From Lysobacterales bacterium (GTDB taxonomy: Bacteria; Pseudomonadota; Gammaproteobacteria; Xanthomonadales; Xanthomonadaceae): 64,000 nucleotides of DNA. The DNA is taken from contig JADCRD010000001.1 in the NCBI GenBank assembly GCA_014946745.1, positions 2,850,427-2,914,426 of the forward strand, given 5' to 3'. The notes under the pieces were generated by a model. The model was not told the origin of the DNA, made no database searches, and saw nothing but the letters and a program-made list of their open reading frames with translations. Positions 55,778 through 64,000 of the stretch are shown one piece after another. Each line of letters starts with the position of its first letter. Position 1 is the first letter of the stretch. The position numbers were made by a program, and so were the translations under genes.

Positions 55778-56707
55778 ATGTACACGCCCATCGTCCGCCG
55801 TCTCGCCCGCGCCACGCTGGCCCTGAGCCTGCTGAGCGCCCTGCCCTGCGCCTTCGCGCAGACCGCCATCGACGAAACCCGCACGCTGTCGGCCGACGCG
55901 CGGGTGTCGATCAGCAACATCAAGGGCAGCATCCGCGTGGTCGGCGGCGAGGGCGACACGCTGCGCCTGCGCGGCCAGCTGGGCGAGAACGCCCAGCTCA
56001 AACTGTCGGAGGAAGATCCGCAGGCGCTCAGCATCGAGATCGAGTACCCCAGCAGTTCGGGCTGGGGTTGGGGAATGTCCTCGGGCGGCGACACCGATCT
56101 GGAGATCGAGCTGCCAAGCGATGTCCGCCTCGACATCGAATCGGTCAGCGCCGGCGTCGACGTGCGCGGAATCAACGGCCGCAGCCTGAAGATCAGCGCG
56201 GTGAGCGGCGATATCGAACTGCGCGACAGCGCGCCGCAGCAGCTGGAGCTGGAAACCGTCAGCGGCGCGCAGCGCATCAGCGCGGGTGCGGCCGAGCTGG
56301 ACGTGTCTTCGGTCAGCGGCGCCATCACGATCGAGGCCAGCGCGGCCGGCAGCCTGCGTGCCGAAGCCGTGTCGGGCGGGATCGACATCCGCCTGCTGCA
56401 AGCGATCGACGAGCTGCGTGTGGAGACTGTCTCCGGCGAGGTGCGGGCCAGCGGCGGTCCGAGCGCGAGCGGGCTGGTGCGTATCGAAACGCTGAGCGGC
56501 GCGCTGCGCCTTGAGCTGCCGGCCAGCACCTCGGCGCGGATCGAAGCCGACAGCTTCAGCGGCCGCATCCGCAGCCCGGTGGGCGAGGTCGAGCGCGAAG
56601 AGTACGGCCCCGGCTCCAGCCTCGACGCCACGCTCGGCGAAGGCGCGGCGCGGATCCGGCTGGAGACCTTTTCCGGCGCGATCGACCTCAGCGTGCAGGG
56701 CCGCTGA
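55778..56707 (+). CDS. DUF4097 family exported beta-helix protein
   Basis: Of 309 residues, 1-25 form a signal peptide ([14 protein letters not shown]). The body repeats short strands ending in VSG or LSG ([60 protein letters not shown]), a right-handed beta-helix as in DUF4097/adhesin-like proteins. Third gene of the ECF operon, 64 bases after the anti-sigma gene. Often described in envelope-stress operons; function is unknown. Confidence 0.85.
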   Translation: MYTPIVRRLARATLALSLLSALPCAFAQTAIDETRTLSADARVSISNIKGSIRVVGGEGDTLRLRGQLGENAQLKLSEEDPQALSIEIEYPSSSGWGWGMSSGGDTDLEIELPSDVRLDIESVSAGVDVRGINGRSLKISAVSGDIELRDSAPQQLELETVSGAQRISAGAAELDVSSVSGAITIEASAAGSLRAEAVSGGIDIRLLQAIDELRVETVSGEVRASGGPSASGLVRIETLSGALRLELPASTSARIEADSFSGRIRSPVGEVEREEYGPGSSLDATLGEGAARIRLETFSGAIDLSVQGR

Positions 56708-56737
56708 GGTTGCTCTTCCGGTCCGGGGACTGCGGCC

Positions 56738-57010
56738 TCAGCGCGGTCGCTGCGCGCGCTGGCGTCGGCACCAGGCCAAGAGGGCCATCGAGCTGGCGGG
56801 CCAGAGCAGCAGCCAGAACGGCCACCAACCGATCAGCGGATCGCTGCCGCGCAGCGGCGGAAACAGCAGGCTGGCGATCAGGCCCGTGCAGAGCCACATA
56901 TAGAGCAGCGGTGCGAGCAGGTCGCAGGCGGCAGGCAGGCGCGCTGCACGCCGCGGCACCGCGGGCTCCAACGGAGAGGGCAACAGAACGCGCTGGCGCA
57001 GCAGGGACAT
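56738..57010 (-). CDS. Small membrane protein, 90 residues
   Basis: The frame starts MSLLRQRVLLPSPLEPAV after CGGAG and has two hydrophobic segments (LLAPLLYMWLCTGLIASLLF and WPFWLLLWPASSMALLAWC) followed by a basic tail. The hydrophobic pattern and good ribosome binding site argue it is real. No family recognised. It is convergent with the DUF4097 gene. Confidence 0.65.
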   Translation of the reverse strand: MSLLRQRVLLPSPLEPAVPRRAARLPAACDLLAPLLYMWLCTGLIASLLFPPLRGSDPLIGWWPFWLLLWPASSMALLAWCRRQRAQRPR

Positions 57011-57116
57011 GGCGAACTCCGGATCGCTCGGGAGCCTGGACTCTGTGTGGCCTCCATCTCAGGAGCTGAGACCTCGTCGCTGCTCCCTGGGCGCCCCGCA
57101 CGTCGCCGCGCCGGGC

Positions 57117-58079
57117 TCAGCGCTCGCGCTGCCCGGCCTCGAAGGCATCCAGCGCGCGCTGGGTGCACTGTCGGCCCAGCTCGATCAGCTCGGCGGCGCG
57201 CCAGAACTCGTAGAAGGTGCAGCGGTCGCGCGGCATGCGGATCAAGAGGTCCGGGGGATCCAGCGCCAGCTGCATGCGCGCGATCTGCGCCTGCATGGTG
57301 TCCAGCGAACGCCCCATCAGATCAATGAGGCCGGGCTGGGCCTTGGCCTGCTCCACGCTGGCCTCGCTGCGCTTGGCATCCGAGAAGCTGGCGCTCAAGG
57401 ATTCGATAAAGGCAGCGATCCGGGCGCGGTAGCCGATCGCGTCCTCGGCGGCGACGGCGGGCGCCGCAGCGGCCACGGGCTCTGCGCGCGCCATCCGCGC
57501 CGCCGGCGGGCCGTTCACATCGATGGCGATCACCAGATCCGCGCGCACCTGGCGCGTCGCCGCGATCGGCACCGGCGCCAGCAGGCCGCCGTCGACCAGG
57601 TCACGGCCTTCAAGCCGGTAGGGCGTGAACACCATCGGGATGGCGATCGAGGCGCGGATCGCATCGAACAGCGGACCGCGGTTCAACCAGACTTCGCGCT
57701 GGCTCTGCAGGTCCGTGGCGACTGCAGTGAAGGGAATGGGCAGGGACTCGATGGCGTGCTCGCCGACGAGATCGCGCAGCGCACCAATCACCCGCTCGCC
57801 GCGGATCAGGCCGGGAAAACCGAAGCTGAAGTCGAGCAGGCGCAGCACATCACCACGCTCCAGCGCACAGGCCCACTCCTTGTAGTTCGGCAGGCGACCG
57901 GCCGCGTGGATGCCGCCCACCAGCGCCCCCATCGAGGAACCGGCGATGCCGACGATGCGATAGCCGCGCTCCTGCAGTACTTCGATGGCACCGATGTGGC
58001 CCAGGCCGCGGGCCCCGCCGGCGCCCAGCACCAGCGACACGCGCTTGGCGCTGGCGAGCGCGCCCGGCTCAGTCGCCAT
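57117..58079 (-). CDS. Patatin-like phospholipase (RssA-like)
   Basis: This 320-residue protein has the patatin oxyanion-hole motif GAGGARGLGHIG, the nucleophile elbow GIAGSSMGAL and the catalytic DGG (LVDGGLLAPVPI), the Ser-Asp dyad of bacterial patatins such as RssA. It hydrolyses phospholipids or related acyl esters; the cellular substrate is unknown. It overlaps the WYL regulator by 11 bases. A C-terminal helical domain of about 100 residues (from AAAAPAVAAEDA) is extra to the patatin core. Confidence 0.88.
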   Translation of the reverse strand: MATEPGALASAKRVSLVLGAGGARGLGHIGAIEVLQERGYRIVGIAGSSMGALVGGIHAAGRLPNYKEWACALERGDVLRLLDFSFGFPGLIRGERVIGALRDLVGEHAIESLPIPFTAVATDLQSQREVWLNRGPLFDAIRASIAIPMVFTPYRLEGRDLVDGGLLAPVPIAATRQVRADLVIAIDVNGPPAARMARAEPVAAAAPAVAAEDAIGYRARIAAFIESLSASFSDAKRSEASVEQAKAQPGLIDLMGRSLDTMQAQIARMQLALDPPDLLIRMPRDRCTFYEFWRAAELIELGRQCTQRALDAFEAGQRER

Positions 58080-59040
58080 AGGCCGAGGCCGCCAGCTTGA
58101 GCAGGATGCGGGCTTCCTGGCGCAGCGCGGGTGGCGCCATCACCTCGGCGTCGGGGCCGTACTTGAGCACATCCATCAGCAGCTCTTTCGGATTGCTGTA
58201 GGGCAGCTTCAGCTCGTAGCTGCCGTCTTCGAGAAAGCGGCCTTCCTGCTTGGAGTGCCAATGCTCATCGGCCACCCAGCGCGCCGCGTGCGGCGAGAAG
58301 CGGATGGTCGCCACCGCCTTGGGCGTGCCTGAAAAGATCCCGTAGCTGGAGGACAGCTGCTGATCCAGCTCGGCCTCGGCCATGTCGATGGCGGTCTCCT
58401 CCTGCAGGCGCGGCGCGCGGATGCGGTCGAGCGCGAAGCTGCGCAGGCCCTCGCGCTCGTGATCGAAGGCGTCGAGATACCAGTGATTGCGGTAGTGCGT
58501 GAGCCGCTGCGGCGAGACCTGCCGCCGGGTTGGCGTGTCGGTGGAGCGCGCGCGATAGTCGAAGCTCAGACGCTTGCGTTCGAGCACGGCGCTGGCGACG
58601 CCGCGGAAGCTCTGCTGGTCGAGCGGCCGGTTGCCGTGGCCGAGCACGCGCACGCGCTGCAGCGGCCAGCGCTTGCCGCCGCTCTGCTCGGCCAGCAGGG
58701 CGTCGATGCGACCGCGCAGCGGCTCGATCGCCTCGCTGAGCACGCCGGCGCCGGTGCGTTCCAGCAGCTGCTGCGCCGCCAGCAGGGCATGCAGTTCGTC
58801 CGACGTAAGCCACAGCCCCGGCAGCTCGAAGCGCTCGGCTTCGTCATCGCCATAGCGGAAGCCCGAGGGGTCTTCGCTGGATTCGATCGGCGCACCCAGG
58901 CTGTCGCGCAGGAAGGCGATGTCGCGGTACAGCGTGGCGCGCGAGCACTGCAGCTCGTCCATCAGGCGCTGCGCCGAGACCGGATAGCGCGCGACTTTCA
59001 GGATGCGGTGCAGGGTGAGGGTGCGTTCGTGTCGGTCCAT
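58069..59040 (-). CDS. HTH/WYL-domain transcriptional regulator
   Basis: The 323-residue protein has an N-terminal DeoR-like HTH (LHRILKVARYPVSAQRLMDE, SRATLYRDIAFLRD) and a WYL domain (FDYRARSTDTPTRRQVSPQR, HWYLDAFDHEREGLRSFALD), with a C-terminal WCX-like part. WYL regulators bind nucleic acid or small ligands and often control DNA-damage or defence genes; no defence gene is adjacent. Transcribed with the patatin gene by an 11-base overlap. Confidence 0.9.
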   Translation of the reverse strand: MDRHERTLTLHRILKVARYPVSAQRLMDELQCSRATLYRDIAFLRDSLGAPIESSEDPSGFRYGDDEAERFELPGLWLTSDELHALLAAQQLLERTGAGVLSEAIEPLRGRIDALLAEQSGGKRWPLQRVRVLGHGNRPLDQQSFRGVASAVLERKRLSFDYRARSTDTPTRRQVSPQRLTHYRNHWYLDAFDHEREGLRSFALDRIRAPRLQEETAIDMAEAELDQQLSSSYGIFSGTPKAVATIRFSPHAARWVADEHWHSKQEGRFLEDGSYELKLPYSNPKELLMDVLKYGPDAEVMAPPALRQEARILLKLAASAYGD

Positions 59041-59146
59041 GGGCGGCTATTGTGCCGCAGCGGCCGGCTGCGGCGATGCAGCGCGCGCGCGGCGCGCGCC
59101 AACGGTATGCTCCGCGCCCTGCACTTCGTCCTGAGCCGGAACAAGC

Positions 59147-60616
59147 ATGCGCACCGAAGCTTCGCCCCGTCTGCACGCAGCGATCACGCTGGCCCTCTGC
59201 ATCGGCCTTCTGCCCGCAGCGGGCGCCGCTACCTTCGTCGTCGACTCGGCCGAGGACAGCGGCGAGGGCAGCCTGCGCGCTGCCATCGGCCTCGCCAACG
59301 CCACTCCCGGCCCGCACACCATTGCGATCCAGGTGCCCGGCAGTGCGGTCACGCTGAGCCTCGGCTCGGCCCTGCCGGCGATCGCCGTCAATGACCTCAC
59401 CATCGACGCCAGCGCCAGCACCGGCTTCCGCATCGACGGCCAGGACCAGCACCGCGTGTTCGAAACCGCCGCCGGTAACCAGCGCCTCACGCTGCGCGGC
59501 ATCGAGCTGCGGCGCGGACGCGCCAGCAGCGGCGGCTGCCTGCAGATCGCCAATCGCGCCGACGCCGAGCTGCTGCTCGATGGCGTGCTCTTCGAGGCCT
59601 GCACCGCGGCGCGCGCCGACGGCCCCGCCCTGGGCGGCGCGGTCAACATGCCCGCGGGCGCCTCGCTCGAAGTGATCGGTTCGAGATTTCTGGGCAACAG
59701 CGCCAGCGGCACCGGCAGCGGCCAGCGCGGCGGCGCAATCGCCGCGGGTGCAGCCTCGGTCGATCTGCGCGACAGCCGCTTCCAGAGCAACCTGGTCAGC
59801 GGCGGCGGCGCCAGCGATGCCCGCTCCGGCGGTGCGGTGTCGATTGCCGGCACGGCGGTGAACATCGTCTTCGCGCGCGGCAATCGCTTCAGCCAGAACG
59901 GCGTCACTGCCGGCAGCGCCGGCTTCGGCGGCGCGCTCGAAGTCAACTGCGCTGGCTGCGTGGTCAATCTCGATTCGGGCTATTTCGGCCAGAACTCGGC
60001 CGGCCTGGGCGGTGCCATCGCGCTGCGGCAGGGCTTCAGCGGCATCGGACTCAGCGCCGCCTTTTCCAACCTCACGATCGAGCGCAACCTGGCGGACAGC
60101 GGCGGCGGCCTGTATCTCGCCCAGACCGGCATCGACGCCCGCAATCTGAGTCTGCAGAACAATCGCGCTACGAGCGGCGCCCACCTGCGCACCGGCCCCG
60201 GCTTCGCGCTCGACCGGCTCACCAACAGCGTGTTTGGCCGCGTCGACCCGGCCGGCGGCAGCAGCAGCTGCCAGCTCGCCGAAACCGTCAGCGCGGGCGG
60301 ACCGCTCGGCGGCAATCTGTTCACCGAGTCTGCGAGCTGCGGCGGCCTCGCGTCCGCTGGAGCGACCGCCTTGGCCGCCGGCGTGACGGCGACCTTGGAC
60401 AGCGCCGCCAACCTGATGCCAGTGCTGGTGTTCCCTGCAGGCAGCGGCGTGATCGATCGCGGCGGACGGCAGTTCGCCTGCACGCTCTCCGACGCGCGCG
60501 ACACCGAGCGGCCGATCGACGGCGACGGCGATGGCGAAGCCGAATGCGACGTCGGCGCGTTCGAACATGCGGCCTCACCACTGATCTTCCGCAACGGCTT
60601 CGAGACCACGCCTTGA
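59147..60616 (+). CDS. Secreted right-handed beta-helix protein with C-terminal FRNGFE motif
   Basis: Of 489 residues, 1-27 form a signal peptide (LALCIGLLPAAGAA). The segment VVDSAEDSGEGSLRAAIGLANATPG opens a pectate-lyase-like/CSLREA-type beta-helix, with repeated strands (GGAVNMPAGASLEVIGSRFL, GGAIAAGAASVDLRDSRF, GGALEVNCAGCVVNLDSGYF, GGAIALRQGFSG). It ends SPLIFRNGFETTP, the same tail as the protein at 41874. Such proteins are often polymorphic outer-surface proteins; ligand is unknown. No sortase motif or membrane helix at the C-terminus. Confidence 0.86.
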   Translation: MRTEASPRLHAAITLALCIGLLPAAGAATFVVDSAEDSGEGSLRAAIGLANATPGPHTIAIQVPGSAVTLSLGSALPAIAVNDLTIDASASTGFRIDGQDQHRVFETAAGNQRLTLRGIELRRGRASSGGCLQIANRADAELLLDGVLFEACTAARADGPALGGAVNMPAGASLEVIGSRFLGNSASGTGSGQRGGAIAAGAASVDLRDSRFQSNLVSGGGASDARSGGAVSIAGTAVNIVFARGNRFSQNGVTAGSAGFGGALEVNCAGCVVNLDSGYFGQNSAGLGGAIALRQGFSGIGLSAAFSNLTIERNLADSGGGLYLAQTGIDARNLSLQNNRATSGAHLRTGPGFALDRLTNSVFGRVDPAGGSSSCQLAETVSAGGPLGGNLFTESASCGGLASAGATALAAGVTATLDSAANLMPVLVFPAGSGVIDRGGRQFACTLSDARDTERPIDGDGDGEAECDVGAFEHAASPLIFRNGFETTP

Positions 60617-60868
60617 ACGTAGGCAAGGTGTAATCCACGCCATCCTGGCGTTGATCAGGCGTCGCGAGCCGGGCGCGGGTCCGGACTCACCCCTGCGGGA
60701 TCAGGCCCCTGGGTGCTCGATCCGCGAGCGCGCCGACCCGCAACGCGCGGCAAGCTCCGAGAGATCAGAGCTTCCCTGTGCGGCGGATAACGGCGGTTTG
60801 CTCTCCGGCTAACCCGCACTTAATGCGGACCTCACCAGCATGCGCGCTGCTTTTCCTCCGGCCGCCGC

Positions 60869-61582
60869 ATGCCCCGCATCGCCGACGCTCTGTCGCATAC
60901 GCCCAGCCCGCCGCCGCGCTCGCGATTGCGGCGGCCCGCACCGGTCTGGCTGCAGCGCCCAGCCAGTGCCGCCGCCATCACCTTGGGCGTACATGGGCTC
61001 ATGCTGCTGTGGCTGCTGGCCGGCGATCGACAGCGACTGCCAGCGGCGGACGACACGCCGCTGCAGGTCGAGTGGATACGCCGCGCGTCTGAGGCGCCGC
61101 CGATCCCGCCCATGCCCGAGGCGCCGCGGCGAGCAGCGTCCGATCCGCGCGCGCGCCCGGCAGCAGCCGATCGCCCGCCCTCGCCGCCGCTCGCGACTGC
61201 TGCCGATGCATCGGCCGCTGAGGACGCGGCCAGCGATAGCGAGTCGCCCAGTGCGCGCCCGCTGTCGGCGCAGATCGGCGCCTTTGTTCGCGAAGGCGCA
61301 CCGGCAGCGCAGTACCAGCGAGGCCCGCTCGATCGCCCTGCACAGGTGCTGCCAGGCCGAGACCAGGCCTTCGTAGAGGGCTTCCACGTGCGCGAAGAAG
61401 TGAGCCCCGCAGATCGCGTGCAGGCCGTGCTGAGCCTGGTCGGCCTGGGCGCCGGCGGCGGCGCTACCTGCGCCGATCTTCGCCGCAAGATGGTCTCCAA
61501 CATCAGCGACGCCGAACGCCGCAAGCTGATCAACGACGAGCGCCGGATCTGCCGACGCGGGCAAGCCGGCACCTTCCGCTGA
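60869..61582 (+). CDS. Pro/Ala-rich single-helix protein with TonB-like topology
   Basis: The 237-residue protein has a short N-terminal cytoplasmic part, one membrane helix (AAAITLGVHGLMLLWLLAGD), a Pro/Ala/Ser-rich periplasmic linker (about 70-130) and a C-terminal region with three cysteines (ATCADLRRKMV, RRICRRG). The layout resembles a TonB/energy-transducing protein but no TonB C-terminal motif is recognised. The preceding 252-base gap shows no gene or clear signal. Followed by the 71-bp tandem array. Confidence 0.75.
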   Translation: MPRIADALSHTPSPPPRSRLRRPAPVWLQRPASAAAITLGVHGLMLLWLLAGDRQRLPAADDTPLQVEWIRRASEAPPIPPMPEAPRRAASDPRARPAAADRPPSPPLATAADASAAEDAASDSESPSARPLSAQIGAFVREGAPAAQYQRGPLDRPAQVLPGRDQAFVEGFHVREEVSPADRVQAVLSLVGLGAGGGATCADLRRKMVSNISDAERRKLINDERRICRRGQAGTFR

Positions 61583-61632
61583 GCACGCCTGCACGGCGGA
61601 TCGGGCGACGCGGGTGCGGACCATCCAATCGG

Positions 61633-61948
61633 GCTTTGGGCCTTGCCGATGGAAGCTTGCGGCGGATTGCGGTGGGTCAAGACCCACCCTATGGGATGGG
61701 TGGGATTTGGGCCTTGCTGATGGAAGCTTGCGCTGCGTTTCAGTGGGTCAAGACCCACCCTATGGGTTGGGTGGGCTTTGGGCCTTTCTGATGGAAGCTT
61801 GCGCTGCGTTCCGGTGGATCAAGACCCACCCTATGGGTTGGGAGGGATTTGGGTGCGTCCGATGCGGGAGGGGCGGGGTTTGCGGCGCAGGCGGGACTGC
61901 CGGAATCCGCGTCGCCGCGCGCACTCATAGGGTGGGTCTTGACCCACC
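61633..61948. repeat. Tandem 71-bp repeat (3 copies) with palindromic core
   Basis: Three units of exactly 71 bases (61633-61703, 61704-61774, 61775-61845) share TTTGGGCCTT, TGATGGAAGCTTGCG and the palindrome GGTGGGTCAAGACCCACC (one mismatch in units 2 and 3). A fourth, inverted palindrome (TT form) lies at 61931-61948. There are no spacers, so it is not CRISPR. The gap 61583-62033 between the TonB-like gene and tamB has no gene. Confidence 0.85.
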
Positions 61949-62033
61949 GAACCGTCGCCTCAACGCGTCCACCCGGATCACCGAACCGGCGCCTCCACCC
62001 GGCTCCCGGCGACGCCGCCCACGGCGGGCCGCT

Positions 62034-64000
62034 TCAACGCTCCAGACGGTAGTTGACCGAGCCGCGCGTCTCGCGCTGGCTGGCTTCGATCTGCAGGTCC
62101 CACTGCTCGGTCAGGAGGTACTTGATGCTGAACACCTGGCCCTCGCCGAACAGCGCCACGCCGTAGGCCACGTACAGGCGCGGCGACAGGAACTTGCCGA
62201 GCATGAGCGCGGCACCGCCCAGCGCGGCGGAATCCTCGACGCTGGCCTGATCGAAACCGAAGCGCGCGCCCAGCCGCTCGGCGATGTAGCTGCCCCCCGC
62301 GCCCAGTGCCGCAGCCGCGGCATTGAGCTGCTGGCCCTCGCCGCTGCGCACCGACCGCACCGGTCGGCCCAGCATCAGGTAGCTCAGCACATCGGCCTGA
62401 TCCAGGCTCGGCTGCGACCACAGACCGAGCACCGGTGCTGCCGCGGTGCCGGTGACGCGGATGCCGACCGTCACCTCATCGAGCCGGCGTTCGGCGCGGA
62501 TATCGAGCCCCGGGTTGTCGAGCGGCGACTGCGCGAACGCCAACCGGCCGCGAGTGATGTCGAGGTCCTGACCGTAGGCCTTGTAGCGACCGCTGACATC
62601 CAGGCTGCCGCTGGCGCGGGTGGCGCGCCCGGGCCGATCGCGCACGCGCAGCTCCCCGCGCACCTTGCCTTTCAGGCCGAAGCCCTGCAGCGCAACGTCT
62701 TCGCCCAAGGCCACGCGGACGTCCGCGTCGACCCGCCGTGCCGCCTCGACCACGCCCTCGGGCTGGGCAGGATCGAGCACGACGACATCGGCGCTGACCT
62801 GCTGACTGCCCTCGAAGCGATCCAGCCGCACCTCGGCGCGCGGCACCTCGACCCGACCGCGCAGGCGCAGCAGCCCATCGCGCTGCTCCAGCTCAAGCGC
62901 AGGCGATGCGATCAGGCGCAGCTGGGCGGTGTCCGACAGCAGCACCTCGCTGCCTTCGATGCTGAGGCGCAGGGGCTGTTCGGCCGCCTCGGACACGTCG
63001 ATCCGGCCGCGCCCGCGCAGCTCGCCTTCCGAGCGCAGCGTGAACTCCAAATCCGCCGCGTTCGCGCCCTCGAACCGCAGCTCGACGCGGCCTTCGCTGG
63101 GGCGAATGCCCAGCGCCGGAAGTTCAGCGCTGAAATCACTGAGCCGCACGCCACCGCGCAGGTTCGGCGCCGCCAGCGGCCCATTGATGTCGATCTCGGC
63201 GCTCAGTCGGCCGGAGGGCGCGATCAGCGCTGCTTCGCTGAGCAGCTCCAGCGCGCCGAGTTGGTCGAGCTGCAGGGCGAGTTGGCCTTCGATGCGCGCG
63301 TCAGCGCCGCCTGCCTCGAACGCACGCAGCTCGCCCTGCAGCAGGCCGTCCGCGCCGAAGCGCGCGCCCAGCCCCACGCGCAGCTGCTGTGCGTCGCCCG
63401 CGATGTCCAGCGCGAAGTCCTGCCAAGCCAGCAGCTCGCGATCCTCGCCCTGGCCCAGAGACAGCGCACCCTGCGGCGAGGCCAGGCGGCCCTCGACCTG
63501 CCAGTCGCCGCCTTTCGCTACAAACTCGAGTGCGCCGCCCAGCTCGCCCTGCCAACGCGGCCGCACGGAGCCTTCGCGATCGAGAAGAAAACCCAGCGGC
63601 AGCGCCAGGGGCAAGGCATCCAGCTCGACGCGAGCGCTCAGCGATTCACTGCCAAGGCCCTGCAGCGAGGCGCAAAGCCGACCGAGTGCGCCGGGCACGC
63701 CGGCGCCTGCGAGCGCCGCCTCGCGCTCGCCCAAGCGCGCGGCCGACGACACCCTGCCGCCTGCGTCAGGCGGCACGGCCAACGGGCTGCGCACATCGCG
63801 CTGCACGCCCTCCAGACAGAAATCATCGACGCGGAGGCGCTGCGCGCCCAGCTCGACCGCCACGGGTTCAGCGAGGGCCCAGTCGCCGCCGCGGCCGCGC
63901 CGATCCGGTGCACGCCAGGCCAGCTGCTGCAGACGTCCCAGCCAGCGCTGCTCGTCCGCGCGCCAGCCGCCGGAGACTTCCAGCGCGAGTCCGCCGCCGT
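62034..64000 (-). CDS. tamB: TamB (translocation and assembly module), C-terminal part
   Basis: The minus-strand frame is open from the right edge to the stop at 62034, at least 655 residues. The C-terminal DUF490 domain is clear: ARRVDADVRVALGEDVALQG, GSLDVSGRYKAYGQDLDITR, GRLAFAQSPLDNPGLDIRA, the SYLMLGRPV motif and the ending LLTEQWDLQIEASQRETRGS. TamB is a long inner-membrane-anchored beta-taco protein that moves phospholipid or assists outer-membrane protein assembly, usually with TamA (not in window). The N-terminal part and start are outside. Confidence 0.93.
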   Translation of the reverse strand, partial: GGGLALEVSGGWRADEQRWLGRLQQLAWRAPDRRGRGGDWALAEPVAVELGAQRLRVDDFCLEGVQRDVRSPLAVPPDAGGRVSSAARLGEREAALAGAGVPGALGRLCASLQGLGSESLSARVELDALPLALPLGFLLDREGSVRPRWQGELGGALEFVAKGGDWQVEGRLASPQGALSLGQGEDRELLAWQDFALDIAGDAQQLRVGLGARFGADGLLQGELRAFEAGGADARIEGQLALQLDQLGALELLSEAALIAPSGRLSAEIDINGPLAAPNLRGGVRLSDFSAELPALGIRPSEGRVELRFEGANAADLEFTLRSEGELRGRGRIDVSEAAEQPLRLSIEGSEVLLSDTAQLRLIASPALELEQRDGLLRLRGRVEVPRAEVRLDRFEGSQQVSADVVVLDPAQPEGVVEAARRVDADVRVALGEDVALQGFGLKGKVRGELRVRDRPGRATRASGSLDVSGRYKAYGQDLDITRGRLAFAQSPLDNPGLDIRAERRLDEVTVGIRVTGTAAAPVLGLWSQPSLDQADVLSYLMLGRPVRSVRSGEGQQLNAAAAALGAGGSYIAERLGARFGFDQASVEDSAALGGAALMLGKFLSPRLYVAYGVALFGEGQVFSIKYLLTEQWDLQIEASQRETRGSVNYRLER

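Noticed and set aside
54425-56401. Upstream extension of the gcvT frame to 1020 residues
   Set aside because: It lies opposite the ECF, anti-sigma and DUF4097 genes and resembles no GcvT N-terminus; ATG 54424 has a ribosome binding site.
61633-61845. CRISPR array
   Set aside because: Units are 71 bases and identical along their whole length, with no variable spacers and no cas genes.

Overview
The window reads as a chromosomal segment of a high-GC gammaproteobacterium of the order Lysobacterales/Xanthomonadales. This is inferred from the gene blocks (dedD-cvpA-purF; degS-petABC-sspAB; split gcvH/gcvT), from many short ATGA overlaps, from dispersed (GGGATTG)n and GGTGGGTC-AA-GACCCACC intergenic repeats, and from secreted proteins ending in FRNGFE. 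No rRNA, tRNA, prophage, complete IS or CRISPR array was seen. Most of the window is ordinary core genome, with a few accessory islands.

Layout. 1-9.3 kb is housekeeping: a DUF455 gene cut by the left edge, purF, cvpA and a SPOR protein on the minus strand, dnaG on the plus strand, then metK, corA and folC on the minus strand. 9.4-18 kb holds tdh, an unknown exported protein, a proteobacterial sortase with its VIT/VWA target (the target gene is frameshifted), an FHA protein, and a pseudokinase fused to a formylglycine-generating-enzyme-like domain. 18-24.7 kb holds DUF3301, sspAB, the cytochrome bc1 operon petABC, a DegS-like protease and a lytic transglycosylase.

24.7-38.7 kb holds two loci that share a nearly identical AT-rich operator (20 of 22 bases). 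The first is TauE/SafE plus persulfide dioxygenase. The second is a divergent pair: rhodanese and a BigR-type ArsR repressor on one side, and on the other sulfide:quinone oxidoreductase, a DUF2892 membrane protein, an RND pump with its adaptor, thioredoxin 2 and an OsmC protein. Together they look like one reactive-sulfur regulon with an unusual efflux-pump arm. Between them lie a MepA-like endopeptidase, a beta-lactamase-fold hydrolase, a probable MITE and an Omp85-type outer membrane protein.

38.7-64 kb holds a Crp/Fnr-like regulator whose start codon overlaps that of a fatty acid hydroxylase, a DUF4097-like lipoprotein, and a 1126-residue secreted protein ending in FRNGFE. It continues with an ABC-2 exporter plus CIA30-fused amidohydrolase operon, a DesK/DesR-like two-component pair and a histone H1-like Lys/Ala repeat protein. 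After these come an 890-base gene-free stretch, gcvH and gcvT, an ECF sigma/anti-sigma/DUF4097 operon, a patatin, a WYL regulator, a second FRNGFE protein (beta-helix), a 71-bp tandem array and the C-terminal part of TamB running off the right edge.

Start codons were chosen by hand from ribosome binding sites, overlaps and family N-termini; several are shorter than the longest open frame. No database search was possible, so family names rest on recognised motifs.
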